A stretch of DNA of 64,000 nucleotides from Lautropia mirabilis. Lineage in GTDB: Bacteria > Pseudomonadota > Gammaproteobacteria > Burkholderiales > Burkholderiaceae_E. The DNA lies in the NCBI RefSeq assembly GCF_900637555.1, contig NZ_LR134378.1:2490001-2554000 (forward strand), read 5' to 3'. Every line of letters begins with the position of its first letter. Position 1 is the stretch's first letter. Made by a program: the position numbers and the translations under genes. Shown in pieces: positions 43,435 to 52,403 of this stretch. Under the pieces are notes generated by a model, which had not been told where the DNA came from, did not search any database, and saw only the letters and a list, made by a program, of their open reading frames with translations.

Positions 43435-44400
43435 TCAGGCCGTGACTTCCTTGAACTTGCCGTAGGCGGCAATGCGGCTCTGGCGCTGGCGCACCAGGTC
43501 AGCGCGGCGGATGCCGGAGAGCTGGCGCAGGGCCTCGGCAATGGCCGGGCGCAGCTTGGCCACCATGGCATTCATGTCGCGGTGGGCACCGCCGACCGGC
43601 TCGTCGATGATTTCGTCGATGAGCCCCAGGGCCTTCAGACGCGAGGCCGTGATACCCATGATCTCGGCTGCCTCGGAGGCCTTGTCGGCGCTCTTCCAGA
43701 GAATGGCGGCGCAGCCCTCGGGCGAGATGACGGAGTAGACGCTGTACTGCAGCATCATCAGGATGTCGGACACGCCCAGTGCCAGCGCACCGCCCGAGCC
43801 GCCTTCGCCAATGACGATGCTGATGATGGGCACTTCGAGGGCCGCCATTTCCAGCAGGTTGCGGCCGATGGCCTCGGACTGGCCCCGCTCTTCGGCTCCC
43901 ATGCCGGGGAAGGCTCCCGGGGTGTCGATGAGGGTGATGATGGGCAGGCCGAACTTCTCGGCCAGCTTCATCAGGCGCAGCGCCTTGCGATAGCCCTCGG
44001 GACGCGGCATGCCGAAGTTGCGGTGCGTGCGCTCCTTGGCGTCACGCCCCTTCTGGTGGCCGATGACGACAACGCTGCGACCATCGAAACGGGCCACGCC
44101 CCCCACGATGGCGGGATCGTCGGCAAAGGCGCGATCACCGTGCAGCTCGTGGAAGTCGGTCATCAGCGCATGGATGTAGTCCAGCGTGTAGGGGCGCTGC
44201 GGATGTCGGGCCACCATGGCCGTCTGCCAGGGCGTGAGCTTGTCGTAGAGATCCTTCAGCTTGGAATCGCACTTCGAGCGCAGTCGGTCGATCTCCTCGG
44301 CGATATCGACGGCCGATTCTCCCTGCACGTAGCGCAGCTGCTCGATCTTGCTCTCGAGTTCGGCAACGGGTTGTTCAAAATCCAGATAGGTTGTCTTCAT
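43435..44400 (-). CDS. accA: Acetyl-CoA carboxylase carboxyltransferase subunit alpha
   Basis: A 321-residue subunit of acetyl-CoA carboxylase that, with AccD, moves the carboxyl group from biotin to acetyl-CoA to form malonyl-CoA for fatty acid synthesis. Start [22 protein letters not shown] matches the family, as do [31 protein letters not shown], the [33 protein letters not shown] stretch, and [39 protein letters not shown]. It is 17 bp downstream of cysS, so transcription is coupled. Confidence 0.96.
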   Translation of the reverse strand: MKTTYLDFEQPVAELESKIEQLRYVQGESAVDIAEEIDRLRSKCDSKLKDLYDKLTPWQTAMVARHPQRPYTLDYIHALMTDFHELHGDRAFADDPAIVGGVARFDGRSVVVIGHQKGRDAKERTHRNFGMPRPEGYRKALRLMKLAEKFGLPIITLIDTPGAFPGMGAEERGQSEAIGRNLLEMAALEVPIISIVIGEGGSGGALALGVSDILMMLQYSVYSVISPEGCAAILWKSADKASEAAEIMGITASRLKALGLIDEIIDEPVGGAHRDMNAMVAKLRPAIAEALRQLSGIRRADLVRQRQSRIAAYGKFKEVTA

Positions 44401-44417
44401 AGATGTCGGTGCGACCT

Positions 44418-45938
44418 TCAACGCCGCCAGGTGGTGCCGGCGGGACCGTCTTCAAGGGTGATGCCGGCCTCGGCCAGCTGCTGGCGGATGGCGTCGGCCT
44501 CGGCGAAGTTCCGAGCCTTGCGGGCAGCCAATCGGGCGTCGACCAATGCCTGGATCGCATTATCGTCGAGATCGCCCTCATGGGCTGCTGCGCCGCGCAA
44601 TCCGTTGCGGCGCACTGCGACCGGATCCTGCCCCAGCAGCCCCAGCACGGCGGCCAGGCCGCGCAGCTGACGCTCGATGGCGGGATCACGGGTGCGGTTG
44701 AGATCGGTGGCCAGCTCGAACAGCACCGAGACGGCCACCGGGGTGTTGAAATCGTCGTCCATCGCCTCGGCAAAGCGCATGGCGCGCGGCTCGGACCAGT
44801 CGATGGCGGCCACGGCAGCCCGGGCGGCCTCACCATCGGCGCAGGCGGCAGCGGCAGCCTGGCCTGCCCCGGCCGATACGGCTGCACCCTGCCCGGCCTG
44901 GCCTTCGACCTGAGCCTGTGCGGCCGGCCAGTCGGTCGAGAGCGCGTTGTAGAGACGCAGCAACGATTCGCGGGCGTCGTCGAGCCCGGCATCGGAATAA
45001 TTGACCTGGCTGCGGTAGTGCGAACGGACGATGAAGAAGCGGATGACCTCGCCGTCGAACTTCTTCAGCACGTCGCGGATGGTGAAGAAGTTGCCCAGCG
45101 ACTTGGACATCTTCTCGCCATCGACCTGCACGAAGCCGTTGTGCAGCCAGTAGCGCACGAAGCTCTTGCCGCCCTCGGGGAAATAGGCGGCATCGCTCTG
45201 GGCGATCTCGTTCTCGTGGTGCGGGAACTGCAGGTCGGCCCCGCCGCCGTGGATGTCGAACTGCCGGCCCAGCAGCCGGGTGGACATGGCCGAGCACTCC
45301 AGGTGCCAGCCCGGGCGCCCCGGTCCGAACGGCCCCTGCCAGCAGGCCTCGGCCGGCTCCTCGGGCTTGGCAGCCTTCCAGAGCACGAAGTCGAACGGAT
45401 CTTCCTTGCCGGCGGCCACGGCCACGCGCTCGCCGGCGCGCAGGTCATCGAGCGACTTGCCGCCCAGACGGCCGTAGCCGGCAAAGCGCCGGACCCGGAA
45501 AAGGGTGTCGCCGTCGCCACTGCGGTAGGCGTAGCCGTTCTTTTCCAGCAGGCTCACCAGATCCAGCATCTGCGGCACGTATTGGGTGGCACGCGGTTCC
45601 AGGTCCGGGCGCTGGATGCCGAGCGCGGCCTCGTCCTCGTGCATGGCGGCGATGAAGCGGCCGGTGAGGCTGGAGAGCGTCTCACCGTTCTCGACGGCAC
45701 GACGGATGATCTTGTCGTCGATGTCGGTAATGTTGCGCACGTAGGTGACCTGATAGCCACGCGCACGCAGCCAGCGCTGCACCACGTCGAAGGCCACCAG
45801 CATTCGTGCATGGCCGATATGGCAGTAGTCGTAGACCGTCATGCCACAGACATACAGCCCCACCCGCCCCGCTTCGAGGGGCTGGAAGTCTTCCTTGCGA
45901 CGGGTCAGGGAGTTGTAGAGCTTGAGCGTCCGGGCCAT
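44418..45938 (-). CDS. cysS: Cysteinyl-tRNA synthetase
   Basis: A 506-residue class Ia aminoacyl-tRNA synthetase charging tRNA-Cys. The zinc-binding Cys of [17 protein letters not shown] (HIGH motif within) is followed by later zinc ligands in WHLECSAMS and HHENEIAQS, and the KMSKS motif is [17 protein letters not shown]. Then the helical domain and anticodon-binding DALR-like part. An Ala/Gln-rich insertion of about 40 residues (about 385-425, [20 protein letters not shown]) lies between the KMSKS-adjacent helical part and the C-terminal domain; the usual length is near 465. The ATG at 45938 was chosen for homology. First gene of the cysS-accA-tilS group. Confidence 0.96.
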   Translation of the reverse strand: MARTLKLYNSLTRRKEDFQPLEAGRVGLYVCGMTVYDYCHIGHARMLVAFDVVQRWLRARGYQVTYVRNITDIDDKIIRRAVENGETLSSLTGRFIAAMHEDEAALGIQRPDLEPRATQYVPQMLDLVSLLEKNGYAYRSGDGDTLFRVRRFAGYGRLGGKSLDDLRAGERVAVAAGKEDPFDFVLWKAAKPEEPAEACWQGPFGPGRPGWHLECSAMSTRLLGRQFDIHGGGADLQFPHHENEIAQSDAAYFPEGGKSFVRYWLHNGFVQVDGEKMSKSLGNFFTIRDVLKKFDGEVIRFFIVRSHYRSQVNYSDAGLDDARESLLRLYNALSTDWPAAQAQVEGQAGQGAAVSAGAGQAAAAACADGEAARAAVAAIDWSEPRAMRFAEAMDDDFNTPVAVSVLFELATDLNRTRDPAIERQLRGLAAVLGLLGQDPVAVRRNGLRGAAAHEGDLDDNAIQALVDARLAARKARNFAEADAIRQQLAEAGITLEDGPAGTTWRR

Positions 45939-46283
45939 GGAGGGTCGACGGTAGGGAACGGAAAATGGATTGGATGGAAAGGGCGGGTGCGACGGACGAG
46001 AGCACCGTGAACACGCGGCCCCATGTCCGGGACAGACCCGGGAAAGCCTGTGGCCACCGCACCTGTGGCGCACACCCCAAGCGCCGGCCAGGCTGCAAGG
46101 ACAAATGCACATGCCGCCCGCTGCACGCTCTAGAATGCCGCACTAAACTCAGAGTGTAACCGACAGTCGTGGATCGACCCCGCACTGCAACGGTATTCCA
46201 GAGCGCATGACATCACGTGCATGCCCGCGCGCCCTGGCCTGCCCTTTCCTTTGCACCCCTTCCGTCTCATCCGTTCGTCGCCC
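45939..46283. other. 345-bp divergent gap between cysS and the TPR protein gene
   Basis: No gene is supported. The AT-richer stretch near 46129-46160 (TAGAAT, TAAACT) is the likely position of the divergent promoters, but neither direction shows a strong -35 to -10 pair. No strong dyad was seen. Confidence 0.4.
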
Positions 46284-47171
46284 ATGCCCACCGTTTCCTC
46301 CCTGCCCGCCTCCCTGATGCGAATGGCACTGCTGCCGGCGCTGATTCTGGCCGTCACCCAGGCAAGCGCGGCCGACAGCGCATCGACCGAGCGGCTGGAC
46401 AACGCCATCCTGTCCTCGCACGGCGCCCTGGTCGAGACAACGGCCGACGAAGCGACGACCAGCACGCAGGACAGCAGCCAGGGCGATGCCGCATCGGCCC
46501 AGGCCTCGCGCGCCTCGGTGGGCAGCGGCTCCGGCAATGATGGTGCGGATGCGAGCCTGGCCGATCCCCTGCCGGTCAATCGCGGGGGCCAGCCTGCCGA
46601 TGCCCGTGCCGAGCTGGAGAACCAGCGCCGGCAGGCGCAGGCAGCCCTGAACCGGCGCGATCCGGCCCGGGCGCTGGCCATGGCCAATGCGGCCCTGCAG
46701 GAGGCACCGGGGGATGCCCGGCTGCGCTTCCTGAAAGGGCTGGCGCTCTTTCAGCTCAAGCGGATGGCCGATGCCGAGCACGAGTTCAACGGGCTGATCG
46801 AGGAGTTTCCCGAGCTGCCCGAGCCCTACAACAACCTGGCCGTGGTCCGGGCAGCCCAGGGCAACCTGGAAGGCGCCCGCGATGCCCTGGAGGCCGCCAT
46901 CCGCTCGGTTCCGGACTATGCGGTGGCCTACCAGAATCTGGGCGATCTGTACCTGCAGCTGGCAGCGCAGCGCTGGCGCCATGCCCAGAAGCTGGCCCCC
47001 AGCCCCGTGCGCGCCACCCGGCTGAAGGCGCTGGAGACGCTGCTCGAACCGTCCACCGACCGTTCTTCGGGCGAGGCTTCCCGTTCCGTCACACGGCCGG
47101 CAGAATCGGCCGTCAAGCGTGCCCCGGCGGGCGAGTCCACGACAACCCGCAGGTCGTCGCCAACAGAATGA
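46284..47171 (+). CDS. Exported TPR-repeat protein
   Basis: A 295-residue protein with a signal peptide (hydrophobic MRMALLPALILAVTQASAAD), a Ser/Ala/Asp-rich low-complexity region (about residues 40-105) and a tetratricopeptide region (about residues 105-235): NQRRQAQAALNRRDPARALAMANAAL, RLRFLKGLALFQLKRMADAEHEF and NNLAVVRAAQGNLEGARDALEAAI, four or so repeats. A Ser/Arg-rich tail follows. It is exported and probably binds other proteins. The same layout precedes ppiA in many Burkholderiales genomes, which hints at envelope work. The start may be ATG 46284 or 46317. Confidence 0.82.
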   Translation: MPTVSSLPASLMRMALLPALILAVTQASAADSASTERLDNAILSSHGALVETTADEATTSTQDSSQGDAASAQASRASVGSGSGNDGADASLADPLPVNRGGQPADARAELENQRRQAQAALNRRDPARALAMANAALQEAPGDARLRFLKGLALFQLKRMADAEHEFNGLIEEFPELPEPYNNLAVVRAAQGNLEGARDALEAAIRSVPDYAVAYQNLGDLYLQLAAQRWRHAQKLAPSPVRATRLKALETLLEPSTDRSSGEASRSVTRPAESAVKRAPAGESTTTRRSSPTE

Positions 47172-47304
47172 TCCGTCCCGCGCCGGGCCGGACCACACGA
47201 TCCCGTGGCCCATCCGGACGGACGTCCACGTCGCCGGCTGCCCCGGGCCTGATGCCCGGACCCGGCCTTCATGACAAACCGTTTTTCACAGGAGCAACAC
47301 CCTC

Positions 47305-47904
47305 ATGATCCGTTTCACCCGTCCCCACTCCCTGCTGTCGCCCGTACTGGCCCTGCTCACCGGCGCCCTGCTGATGTCGAGCCCGTCCGATGGCGCCGCC
47401 GCCGAAGCTGCCCCGAAGGTGCGGATGAAGACCTCGCTGGGTGAGATGGTGATCGAGCTGTACCCGGAAAAGGCCCCCAAGACCGTCGAGAACTTCCTGA
47501 AGTATGTCGACGACGGCTTCTACAAGGACACGATCTTCCACCGCGTGATCGGCAACTTCATGATCCAGGGCGGCGGTTTCGACGCGAAGATGCAGCAGAA
47601 GCCCACCCGCAGCCCGATCCCGCTGGAGTCGCGCAACGGCCTCAAGAACGACCGCGGCACCATCGCCATGGCCCGCACCAGCGTGCCTGACTCTGCCACC
47701 GCCCAGTTCTTCATCAACACCGTCAACAACAACGGCCTGAACTACCCGCAGCCGGACGGCAACGGCTATGCCGTGTTCGGCAAGGTGATCGAGGGCATGG
47801 AGACCGTGGACAAGATCGCCCAGGTGCAGACCACCCGCGCCGGCATGCATGCCGACGTGCCGCGTGAGCCGGTGATCATCGAATCGGTCGAGCGGGTCAA
47901 GTAA
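47305..47904 (+). CDS. ppiA: Periplasmic peptidyl-prolyl cis-trans isomerase (cyclophilin type)
   Basis: A 199-residue cyclophilin with a signal peptide (about residues 1-33, hydrophobic PVLALLTGALLMSS, ending near AAAEAAP). The mature domain shows VRMKTSLGEMVIELYPEKAPKTVENFL, the active-site DTIFHRVIGNFMIQGGGF (Arg and Phe of the catalytic pocket) and ATAQFFINTVNN. It isomerises X-Pro bonds in exported proteins. It lies 133 bp after the TPR gene and only 3 bp before lpxH, so it is the leader of an operon. Confidence 0.93.
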   Translation: MIRFTRPHSLLSPVLALLTGALLMSSPSDGAAAEAAPKVRMKTSLGEMVIELYPEKAPKTVENFLKYVDDGFYKDTIFHRVIGNFMIQGGGFDAKMQQKPTRSPIPLESRNGLKNDRGTIAMARTSVPDSATAQFFINTVNNNGLNYPQPDGNGYAVFGKVIEGMETVDKIAQVQTTRAGMHADVPREPVIIESVERVK

Positions 47905-47907
47905 GCC

Positions 47908-48720
47908 GTGTCCGGCGCCGCCCTGCACAGCCTGCCCAATCCCGACCGGGTGCTGTTCGCCTCGGACATGCACCTGGACGATCACCATCCGGCGCTGGTC
48001 GAGCGCTTCCTGACCGAGCTGGCCGCACGCCTGCAGGCCACGCCAGCGTCGGGCAGCACGCTCTTCCTGCTGGGGGATCTCTTCGAGTACTGGATCGGCG
48101 ACGATGCCGTGGGGCCGGCCGCGCAGCGGCTGGCAGCACTGCTGCACGACTTCGCCGGCCAGGGCGGCCAGGTCTTCCTGATGCACGGCAACCGGGATTT
48201 CCTGATCGATTCACCGCTGCCCGGCCAGCCCGGGCACCCCACCTACAGTCAGCGCTGCAGCGCCACGCTGCTCGCCGATCCCACCGTGGTGGAGATCGGT
48301 GGCCAGCGGGTGCTGCTCTCGCATGGCGACCCGCTGTGCACCGACGACGTGCCCTATCAGCAATGGCGTGCCCAGTGCCGCCAGCCGGCCTGGCAGGCCG
48401 CGCTGCTGGCGCGCAGCGTGCCGGAGCGCATTGCGCTGGCGCAATCGCTGCGTCAGCAGAGTGCCCAGCAGCAACAGAGTGCGGCCGTGCTGGCCGACGT
48501 GAATCCTGATGCCGTGAATGCGGCCATGGATGCCCACGACTGCCCGGTTCTGGTGCATGGTCACACCCATCGCCCCGCCCTGCATCGCTGGTCGCATCCG
48601 CACGGTCAACGTACCCGCTGGGTATTGAGCGACTGGACCGAAGGCGACGCCTCAACCCCGCCGCGCGGTCATGTCATGTCCTTCGCCGAAGGCATGGCAC
48701 TGCCCGTCGCCGTAGACTGA
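47908..48720 (+). CDS. lpxH: UDP-2,3-diacylglucosamine pyrophosphatase LpxH
   Basis: A 270-residue metallophosphoesterase that hydrolyses UDP-2,3-diacylglucosamine to lipid X in lipid A synthesis. Metal-binding motifs in order: FASDMHLDDHHPALV, GDLFEYWIGDD, MHGNRDFLIDS, LSHGDPLCTDD and VHGHTHRPALH, the full calcineurin-like set. The start is the GTG at 47908, only 3 bp after the ppiA stop; an in-frame ATG is not near. The protein is peripheral at the inner membrane. Together with ppiA it is read as a short envelope operon. Confidence 0.93.
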   Translation: MSGAALHSLPNPDRVLFASDMHLDDHHPALVERFLTELAARLQATPASGSTLFLLGDLFEYWIGDDAVGPAAQRLAALLHDFAGQGGQVFLMHGNRDFLIDSPLPGQPGHPTYSQRCSATLLADPTVVEIGGQRVLLSHGDPLCTDDVPYQQWRAQCRQPAWQAALLARSVPERIALAQSLRQQSAQQQQSAAVLADVNPDAVNAAMDAHDCPVLVHGHTHRPALHRWSHPHGQRTRWVLSDWTEGDASTPPRGHVMSFAEGMALPVAVD

Positions 48721-48722
48721 GC

Positions 48723-49652
48723 TCACTTCGTCCGCCGATCGATGTCGCGGCAGATGCCGCGCAGCAGATCCACTTCGGCCGCCGTCAGCGACGTGCGGCC
48801 AAACAGATGCCGCAACCGGGCCATCAGCCGCCGCGGCCGGGCCGGATCGAGCGTGCCCAGCGCCGCCAGGCTGCTCTCGGCATGCCGAACCAGCCCTTCC
48901 ACGGCGCCCAGATCGGCCAGTCTTTCACCTGACCTGAGGCCCCGACTACCGTCATGGCGCACGCCAGCCGCCGGACTTGCCGCATCTTCACGGCCACACA
49001 CGTCCGTCGGATATCCATCCACGGCACGGGCCAGCTCTGCGCTCGGCGCTCCACCTGACGCGGATTCCCCACGGGTCATGACACGCGCCGCCTCCCGCTC
49101 CAGCACCGCCCGCCGTAGCGAGAACGCCACGATCTGCACCGCCTGCGCCAGGTTCAGCGAACTGTAGTCGGCGTCCGCCGGAATGGTGAGCCAGCGCTGG
49201 CAGCGTGCCATCTCGGCCGTACCCAGCCCGGTGCGCTCGGTACCGAAGACAAAGGCCACCCGCTGCACCTGCCCGGCCGACAGCATGCCCAGCACCTCGG
49301 CACACAGCGGCCCCGGAAAGGCGGGCGGCGGGCCAAACTCCCGCCCCTCGGCACTGACCGCCACCGCCAGCTGGCAGTCGGCCAGTGCCGCGTCCAGACT
49401 GGGACGGCTGCCCACCTGGGCCAGCCGCGCCTCCGCACCAGCGGCCAGAGCCAGCGCTCCTGCATCTTCACGGAACGCAGCGTCACGCGGTGCCACCACC
49501 ATCAGATCCGGGATGCCCATGGTGGTGAGCGCCCGCACGGCCGATCCGATATTGGCCGACAAACTGGGCGAAACCAGCACGAACCGACAGGCATCCAGCA
49601 AGTGTTGGCTGAATGCATCCAGTTTGCGGTGAGTTTCTAAACGCTCGGTCAT
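48723..49652 (-). CDS. trmJ: tRNA/rRNA methyltransferase TrmJ (SPOUT, 2'-O-ribose, position 32)
   Basis: A 309-residue SpoU/SPOUT methyltransferase. It shows the N-terminal CRFVLVSPSLSANIGSAVRALTTMGIPDLMVVAPRD, the SAM knot motifs FVFGTERTGLG and DYSSLNLAQAVQIVAF, and a C-terminal helical extension (about residues 205-309) as in TrmJ rather than plain TrmL. It methylates the ribose of nucleotide 32 in the anticodon loop of several tRNAs. The ATG at 49652 fits the family start; an in-frame frame reaches 49850 through the divergent suhB and is not used. The gene is divergent from suhB with only 43 bp between start codons. Confidence 0.92.
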   Translation of the reverse strand: MTERLETHRKLDAFSQHLLDACRFVLVSPSLSANIGSAVRALTTMGIPDLMVVAPRDAAFREDAGALALAAGAEARLAQVGSRPSLDAALADCQLAVAVSAEGREFGPPPAFPGPLCAEVLGMLSAGQVQRVAFVFGTERTGLGTAEMARCQRWLTIPADADYSSLNLAQAVQIVAFSLRRAVLEREAARVMTRGESASGGAPSAELARAVDGYPTDVCGREDAASPAAGVRHDGSRGLRSGERLADLGAVEGLVRHAESSLAALGTLDPARPRRLMARLRHLFGRTSLTAAEVDLLRGICRDIDRRTK

Positions 49653-49695
49653 TTGTTGATGTAGAATCCCGGAATTGTTCTTCTGAAGAGTCACC

Positions 49696-50631
49696 ATGCA
49701 TCCGATGCTCAATGTCGCCGTGCGTGCCGCACGGCAGGCTGGCCGACTGATCAACCGCGCCAGTGTCGACATCGAAACGGTGCAGATCACCCGCAAGGAC
49801 CGCAACGACTTCGTCACCGAGGTGGATCGTGCTTCCGAAGCCGCCATCATCGAGACGCTGCTTGCGGCCTACCCAGACCATGCAATCTTAGCGGAGGAAT
49901 CCGGCTTCCAGCCCGGCAGGTCCACCCCGGCCGACACCCCGCTGAAGGACGTGGAGCACGTCTGGATCATCGATCCGCTGGACGGCACCACCAACTTCAT
50001 TCATGGTCTGCCCCATTACTGCATCTCCATCGCCCTGATGGAGCGCGGCGTGATCACCCAGGCACTGATCTTCGATCCCAACCGCAACGAGCTGTTCACG
50101 GCCACCCGTGGCCGGGGCGCCTTCCTCAACGACCGCCGCATCCGCGCCAGCAAGCGCTTCCGTCTGGAGGATTCGCTGCTGGGCACGGGCTTCCCCTTCC
50201 GTCGTCACCAGGACGAGGACGCCTACCTGACGGTGCTGCGTCCGCTGGTCGACAAGGGCGCCATCATGCGCCGCTCGGGCTCGGCCGCGCTGGATCTGGC
50301 CTATGTGGCCACCGGCCGCTTCGACGCCTTCTTCGAACTGGGGCTCAAGCCCTGGGACGTGGCTGCCGGCAGCCTGCTGGTCACTGAAGCCGGCGGTCTG
50401 GTGGGCGACTTCGACGGCGAGGCGAACTATCTGGATGGTGGCCAGATGCTGGCCGGCAACCCGAAGCTCTTCTCGATCCTGGTGCCGCTGCTGCAGCCGG
50501 TGCTGGGCAGTGGCGTGCAGCCTGCGGCCCCGGCCGCGACCGATGCCGCACCCGCTCCGCGTCGCCAGCTGCGTGCCCGCTCCAGGGCCGCTGCCCCTGA
50601 GCGCGGTGCCGCCGAGGACGACAGGCACTGA
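49696..50631 (+). CDS. suhB: Inositol-1-monophosphatase family protein SuhB
   Basis: A 311-residue Li-sensitive phosphatase-family protein. Metal ligands are in [34 protein letters not shown] (DxDGT motif) and [18 protein letters not shown]. SuhB hydrolyses inositol-1-phosphate in vitro, but in bacteria it also aids rRNA transcription antitermination. A C-terminal tail of about 50 residues (Ala/Pro/Arg-rich, [15 protein letters not shown]) goes beyond the E. coli protein (267 residues). A likely -10, TAGAAT at 49662-49667, lies in the 43-bp gap to trmJ. A terminator follows the gene. Confidence 0.93.
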   Translation: MHPMLNVAVRAARQAGRLINRASVDIETVQITRKDRNDFVTEVDRASEAAIIETLLAAYPDHAILAEESGFQPGRSTPADTPLKDVEHVWIIDPLDGTTNFIHGLPHYCISIALMERGVITQALIFDPNRNELFTATRGRGAFLNDRRIRASKRFRLEDSLLGTGFPFRRHQDEDAYLTVLRPLVDKGAIMRRSGSAALDLAYVATGRFDAFFELGLKPWDVAAGSLLVTEAGGLVGDFDGEANYLDGGQMLAGNPKLFSILVPLLQPVLGSGVQPAAPAATDAAPAPRRQLRARSRAAAPERGAAEDDRH

Positions 50632-50702
50632 GCCTGTCCGCGAGGCGATTCGTGGCATGCTAGGATCGTGCCGTCGGCCGTCTGCCGCATTTTCAGTACC
50701 CG

Positions 50703-50727
50703 GCGCCCCGTCATTCGGGGCGCTTTC
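50703..50727 (+). terminator. suhB terminator
   Basis: GCGCCCCG-TCATT-CGGGGCGC is a perfect 8-bp stem followed by TTTCC. It lies about 70 bp past the suhB stop codon. Confidence 0.75.
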
Positions 50728-50740
50728 CCGGATCCGTGAT

Positions 50741-50790
50741 CCGGCCTTGCGGGCCCGGATGGCTTTTGCCATCCGGGCCCGCAAGGCCGG
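50741..50790. repeat. Perfect inverted repeat: 23-bp arms with a 4-nt loop
   Basis: Positions 50741-50763 and 50768-50790 are exact reverse complements (the left arm begins CCGGCCTTGCGGGCC), with TTTT (50764-50767) between. Nothing like a T-run follows, so it is not an intrinsic terminator in the plain sense; it can form a cruciform or a very stable RNA hairpin. It sits between suhB and the RND operon. Confidence 0.9.
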
Positions 50791-51029
50791 GACGGGTACA
50801 TCGCCCGACCCAGCTCCGCCACAACCTTCGTGGCCGCGCCACCCGCCCCCTGTTCCCGATGCCCGGGCACGGACCAGGGTGCAGGACCGGCGACAGGCCA
50901 CACTCACGGAACTCGCCAGTTGGGCGTGCCAGGCAGCCCTTCCGCACTCCGTTTTCCCCTCCGTTTCATCCGTCCGCGACACGGGTCGGCCGTTGCCGCC
51001 GCCCTTTCCGGCACTTTCGTTCATCCTGC

Positions 51030-52391
51030 ATGTCCATGAATCAGACATCTCTTTCGCGGCAAGACGGCCGCCATAAACGCCAGCCCCGTCTTGCGGGCAT
51101 GGTCGTCAAGGGAATCGTGACCAGCGTCGCGCTGGCCGCCGTAGCCGCCTGCCAGCAGGGCGGCCAGCAGCAGGCGGCCGGCGGCGGCACGCCGCCGGCT
51201 CTGCCCGTCGGCGTGATCCAGGCCCAGGTTTCACCCGTCGGCCTTTCCCAGAACCTGCCGGGCCGGGTCGAAGCGTCGCGCGTGGCCGAGATCCGCGCCC
51301 GTGCCGCCGGCATCCTGGAGAAGCGCCTCTTCAAGGAAGGCAGTGACGTGAAGGCCGGCCAGGTGCTGTTCCAGATCGACCCTGCCCCGCTGCGCGCCGC
51401 CTACAACAGTGCCCAGGCTGCCCTGGTGCGCGCCCAGACGGCCGAGAAGCTGGCTGCCCAGAAGGTGGCCCGCTACACGCCGCTGATGAAGGCCAACGCC
51501 ATCAGCAAGCTGGACTATGACAACGCCGTGTCGGCCCAGCGCCAGGCCGCTGCCGACATCGCCGTGGCCCGTGCCAACCTGAAGACGGCCCAGATCAACC
51601 TGTCGTACGCGACGGTCACCTCCCCCATCAGCGGCCGCATCGGCCGTGCGCTGGTGACGGAAGGTGCGCTGGTCGGCCAGGGGGCTGCCACCCCGCTGGC
51701 CACCGTCCAGCAGATCGATCCGGTGTACGTGAACATCACCCAGCCGGCATCGGCCGTGATGAAGCTGCGCCAGGGTCTGGCCAGCGGCAAGCTCAAGGCC
51801 GCCGAAGGCCATGGCGAAAGCGCCAGCGTGCGCATCCAGTTCGACGACGGTACCGAGTACCCGCACAAGGGCGCACTGCTGTTCACTGACCTGACGGTGG
51901 AAGAGAGCACCGGTCAGGTGACGCTGCGCGCCGAGGTACCCAACCCGGACGGCACCCTGCTGCCGGGCATGTACGTGCGTGCCGTGCTCGACCAGGCCGC
52001 CATCCCCGACGCCATCCTGGTGCCCCAGCAGGCCGTGACCCGTACCGCCCAAGGCGACACGCTCACCATCCTGGAACCTGCCGGCACGGTGACGATGCCC
52101 CCGCAGGGTCCCAACGGCAAGCCGCAGGAAGTGCCCGCCGCCACCCGCAAGCAGGTGCCGGTGCAGATCAGCGGCGCCCATGGTGCCAACTGGGTGGTGG
52201 TCGGCGGCCTGAAGGCTGGTGACCAGGTAATGGTCGATGGCTTCCAGCTGGTGGAGATGCTGCGCGTACCCAAGGTGATCCCGGTGCCCTGGAAACCGGG
52301 CCAGCCGCCGGTCTCGCAGCAGCAGGCCGCCCAGGGCGGTGCCCAGGGCCAGCAGCCTCAGGGTGCCGACCAGCACGGCAACAGCAAGTAA
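51030..52391 (+). CDS. RND efflux periplasmic adaptor (AcrA/MexA type lipoprotein)
   Basis: A 453-residue membrane fusion protein. A lipoprotein signal ends at the lipobox LAAVAAC (Cys near residue 42). The lipoyl half-motifs are PGRVEASRVAEIRARAAGILEKRLFKEGSDVKAGQVLFQIDP and INLSYATVTSPISGRIGRALVTEGALV, with the coiled-coil hairpin in between (about residues 125-190). The beta-barrel and membrane-proximal parts follow, and a Gln/Gly-rich tail ends the protein. It bridges the RND pump and the outer membrane channel. The ATG at 51030 or 51036 is possible. It is the first gene of a three-gene operon, 12 bp before the pump gene. Confidence 0.94.
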   Translation: MSMNQTSLSRQDGRHKRQPRLAGMVVKGIVTSVALAAVAACQQGGQQQAAGGGTPPALPVGVIQAQVSPVGLSQNLPGRVEASRVAEIRARAAGILEKRLFKEGSDVKAGQVLFQIDPAPLRAAYNSAQAALVRAQTAEKLAAQKVARYTPLMKANAISKLDYDNAVSAQRQAAADIAVARANLKTAQINLSYATVTSPISGRIGRALVTEGALVGQGAATPLATVQQIDPVYVNITQPASAVMKLRQGLASGKLKAAEGHGESASVRIQFDDGTEYPHKGALLFTDLTVEESTGQVTLRAEVPNPDGTLLPGMYVRAVLDQAAIPDAILVPQQAVTRTAQGDTLTILEPAGTVTMPPQGPNGKPQEVPAATRKQVPVQISGAHGANWVVVGGLKAGDQVMVDGFQLVEMLRVPKVIPVPWKPGQPPVSQQQAAQGGAQGQQPQGADQHGNSK

Positions 52392-52403
52392 GAGGCACGC
52401 TTC

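Larger units (their letters stand above)
50632..51029. other. 398-bp gap between suhB and the RND efflux operon
   Basis: No gene is supported. It contains the suhB terminator (50703-50727), a long perfect inverted repeat (50741-50790), both entered separately, and a pyrimidine-rich stretch from 50900 to 51029 that reads as leader. No good promoter pair for the RND operon was recognised. Confidence 0.5.

Noticed and set aside
41821..44670. 949-residue reading frame on the plus strand
   Set aside because: Antisense to tilS and accA, both clearly real.
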